Source: Welwitschia mirabilis (lineage: Eukaryota; Gnetophyta; Gnetopsida; Welwitschiales). From it: a DNA stretch of 58,872 bases. Each line of letters opens with the position of its first letter. Positions within the stretch are counted from its first letter, which is position 1. The DNA is taken from the NCBI GenBank assembly GCA_051453625.1, contig JBOZIK010000001.1:275065102-275123973 (forward strand). The letters are read 5' to 3'. The notes beneath the pieces were generated by a model, which was not told the DNA's origin, searched no databases, and saw only the letters and a program-made list of their open reading frames with translations. Of the stretch, positions 58,600-58,872 are shown piece by piece. A program made the position numbers and the translations under genes.

Positions 58600-58872
58600 T
58601 CAGGTTCGGGCGACCGAGATTCCAAGTTAGGGCGACCGAACTATTAATCAGATGAAGACTGGTTCTAGCATGAGCGACCGTGCATGTTGTCTAGGGCGAA
58701 ATTCTTTCAAATCTGTAACAGACTGAGATAAAAGCAAGCGATTGCTCACATTATAAAGGACGTCTGCACAGCAATCTAGAAATTTTAGTCTACTGATAGT
58801 AAAGGCGACCGAATAATTAAATAAGGGCGACCGCATCCTGTCCAGAATCGATCATAACGAGGTCGACTGGTT
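58600..58872. repeat. Cluster of GGCGACCG motifs
   Basis: GGGCGACCGA at 58608 and 58630, TGAGCGACCG at 58671, AGGCGACCGA at 58803 and GGGCGACCGC at 58825. Variants GGGCGAAAT at 58694 and GGTCGACTGG at 58861 resemble it. Spacing is irregular (22, 41, 132 and 22 bases). The sequence is unlike the rest of the window. It may be the start of an LTR, a satellite, or a set of binding sites. Confidence 0.6.

Noticed and set aside
1-58872. CRISPR array, phage, toxin-antitoxin or other prokaryotic system
   Set aside because: No regularly spaced repeats with unique spacers, no operons and no prokaryotic ribosome sites were seen; the tandem repeats have no spacers.

Overview
This is a nuclear plant window: AT-rich, crowded with decayed retroelements, with only three recognisable host loci. 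The long introns (about 4 kb each) with GT-AG borders, the chloroplast-type RsmH gene and the mix of Athila-like Gypsy, Copia, L1-type and RTE-type elements point to a seed plant. A gymnosperm is my best guess, but that is inference. Runs of N mark twelve scaffold gaps (about 3069-3190, 7247-7346, 7698-8337, 15606-16312, 17038-17137, 22235-22244, 34981-34990, 37943-38416, 39433-39442, 48532-48631, 58166-58265 and 58512-58521).

Region 1 (1-19.4 kb) is a transposon graveyard. It opens with two short tandem arrays and a possible minus-strand Gypsy remnant. An L1-type LINE (about 3.95-5.68 kb) seems to be interrupted by a Gypsy/Athila-like complex (about 5.68-17.1 kb) that has three LTR-like copies and relics of gag, protease, RT, RNase H and integrase. 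A probable 3' part of the LINE resumes near 17.14 kb.

Region 2 (19.7-30.3 kb) holds the one intact gene: a five-exon, plus-strand RsmH/MraW-type 16S rRNA m4C methyltransferase of 432 residues with a putative transit peptide, like Arabidopsis CMAL. Its first intron contains a decayed RTE-clade LINE.

Region 3 (30.3-46.3 kb) is intergenic. It contains a probable non-autonomous hAT element with an 8-bp target duplication, several tRNA-derived SINE copies, and a minus-strand LINE with endonuclease, RT and zinc-knuckle relics.

Region 4 (46.3-49.1 kb) carries the C-terminal part of a plant ENT-domain protein of the Agenet/Tudor-ENT type. It has a repeated segment across a gap and no visible Agenet exons.

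Region 5 (49.1-58.9 kb) has small tandem repeats, a minus-strand Copia remnant, and a multi-KH-domain RNA-binding gene of the HEN4/PCBP-like family. That gene keeps promoter-like and 5'UTR-like sequence but carries stops and frameshifts, so it is called a pseudogene. A second partial copy of its first exon lies 3 kb downstream. The window ends in a segment with a recurring GGCGACCG motif.

No CRISPR array, operon or prokaryotic system is present. The most useful leads are the SINE family, the hAT element, the nested retroelement, the ENT repeat, the KH pseudogene and the GGCGACCG motif.
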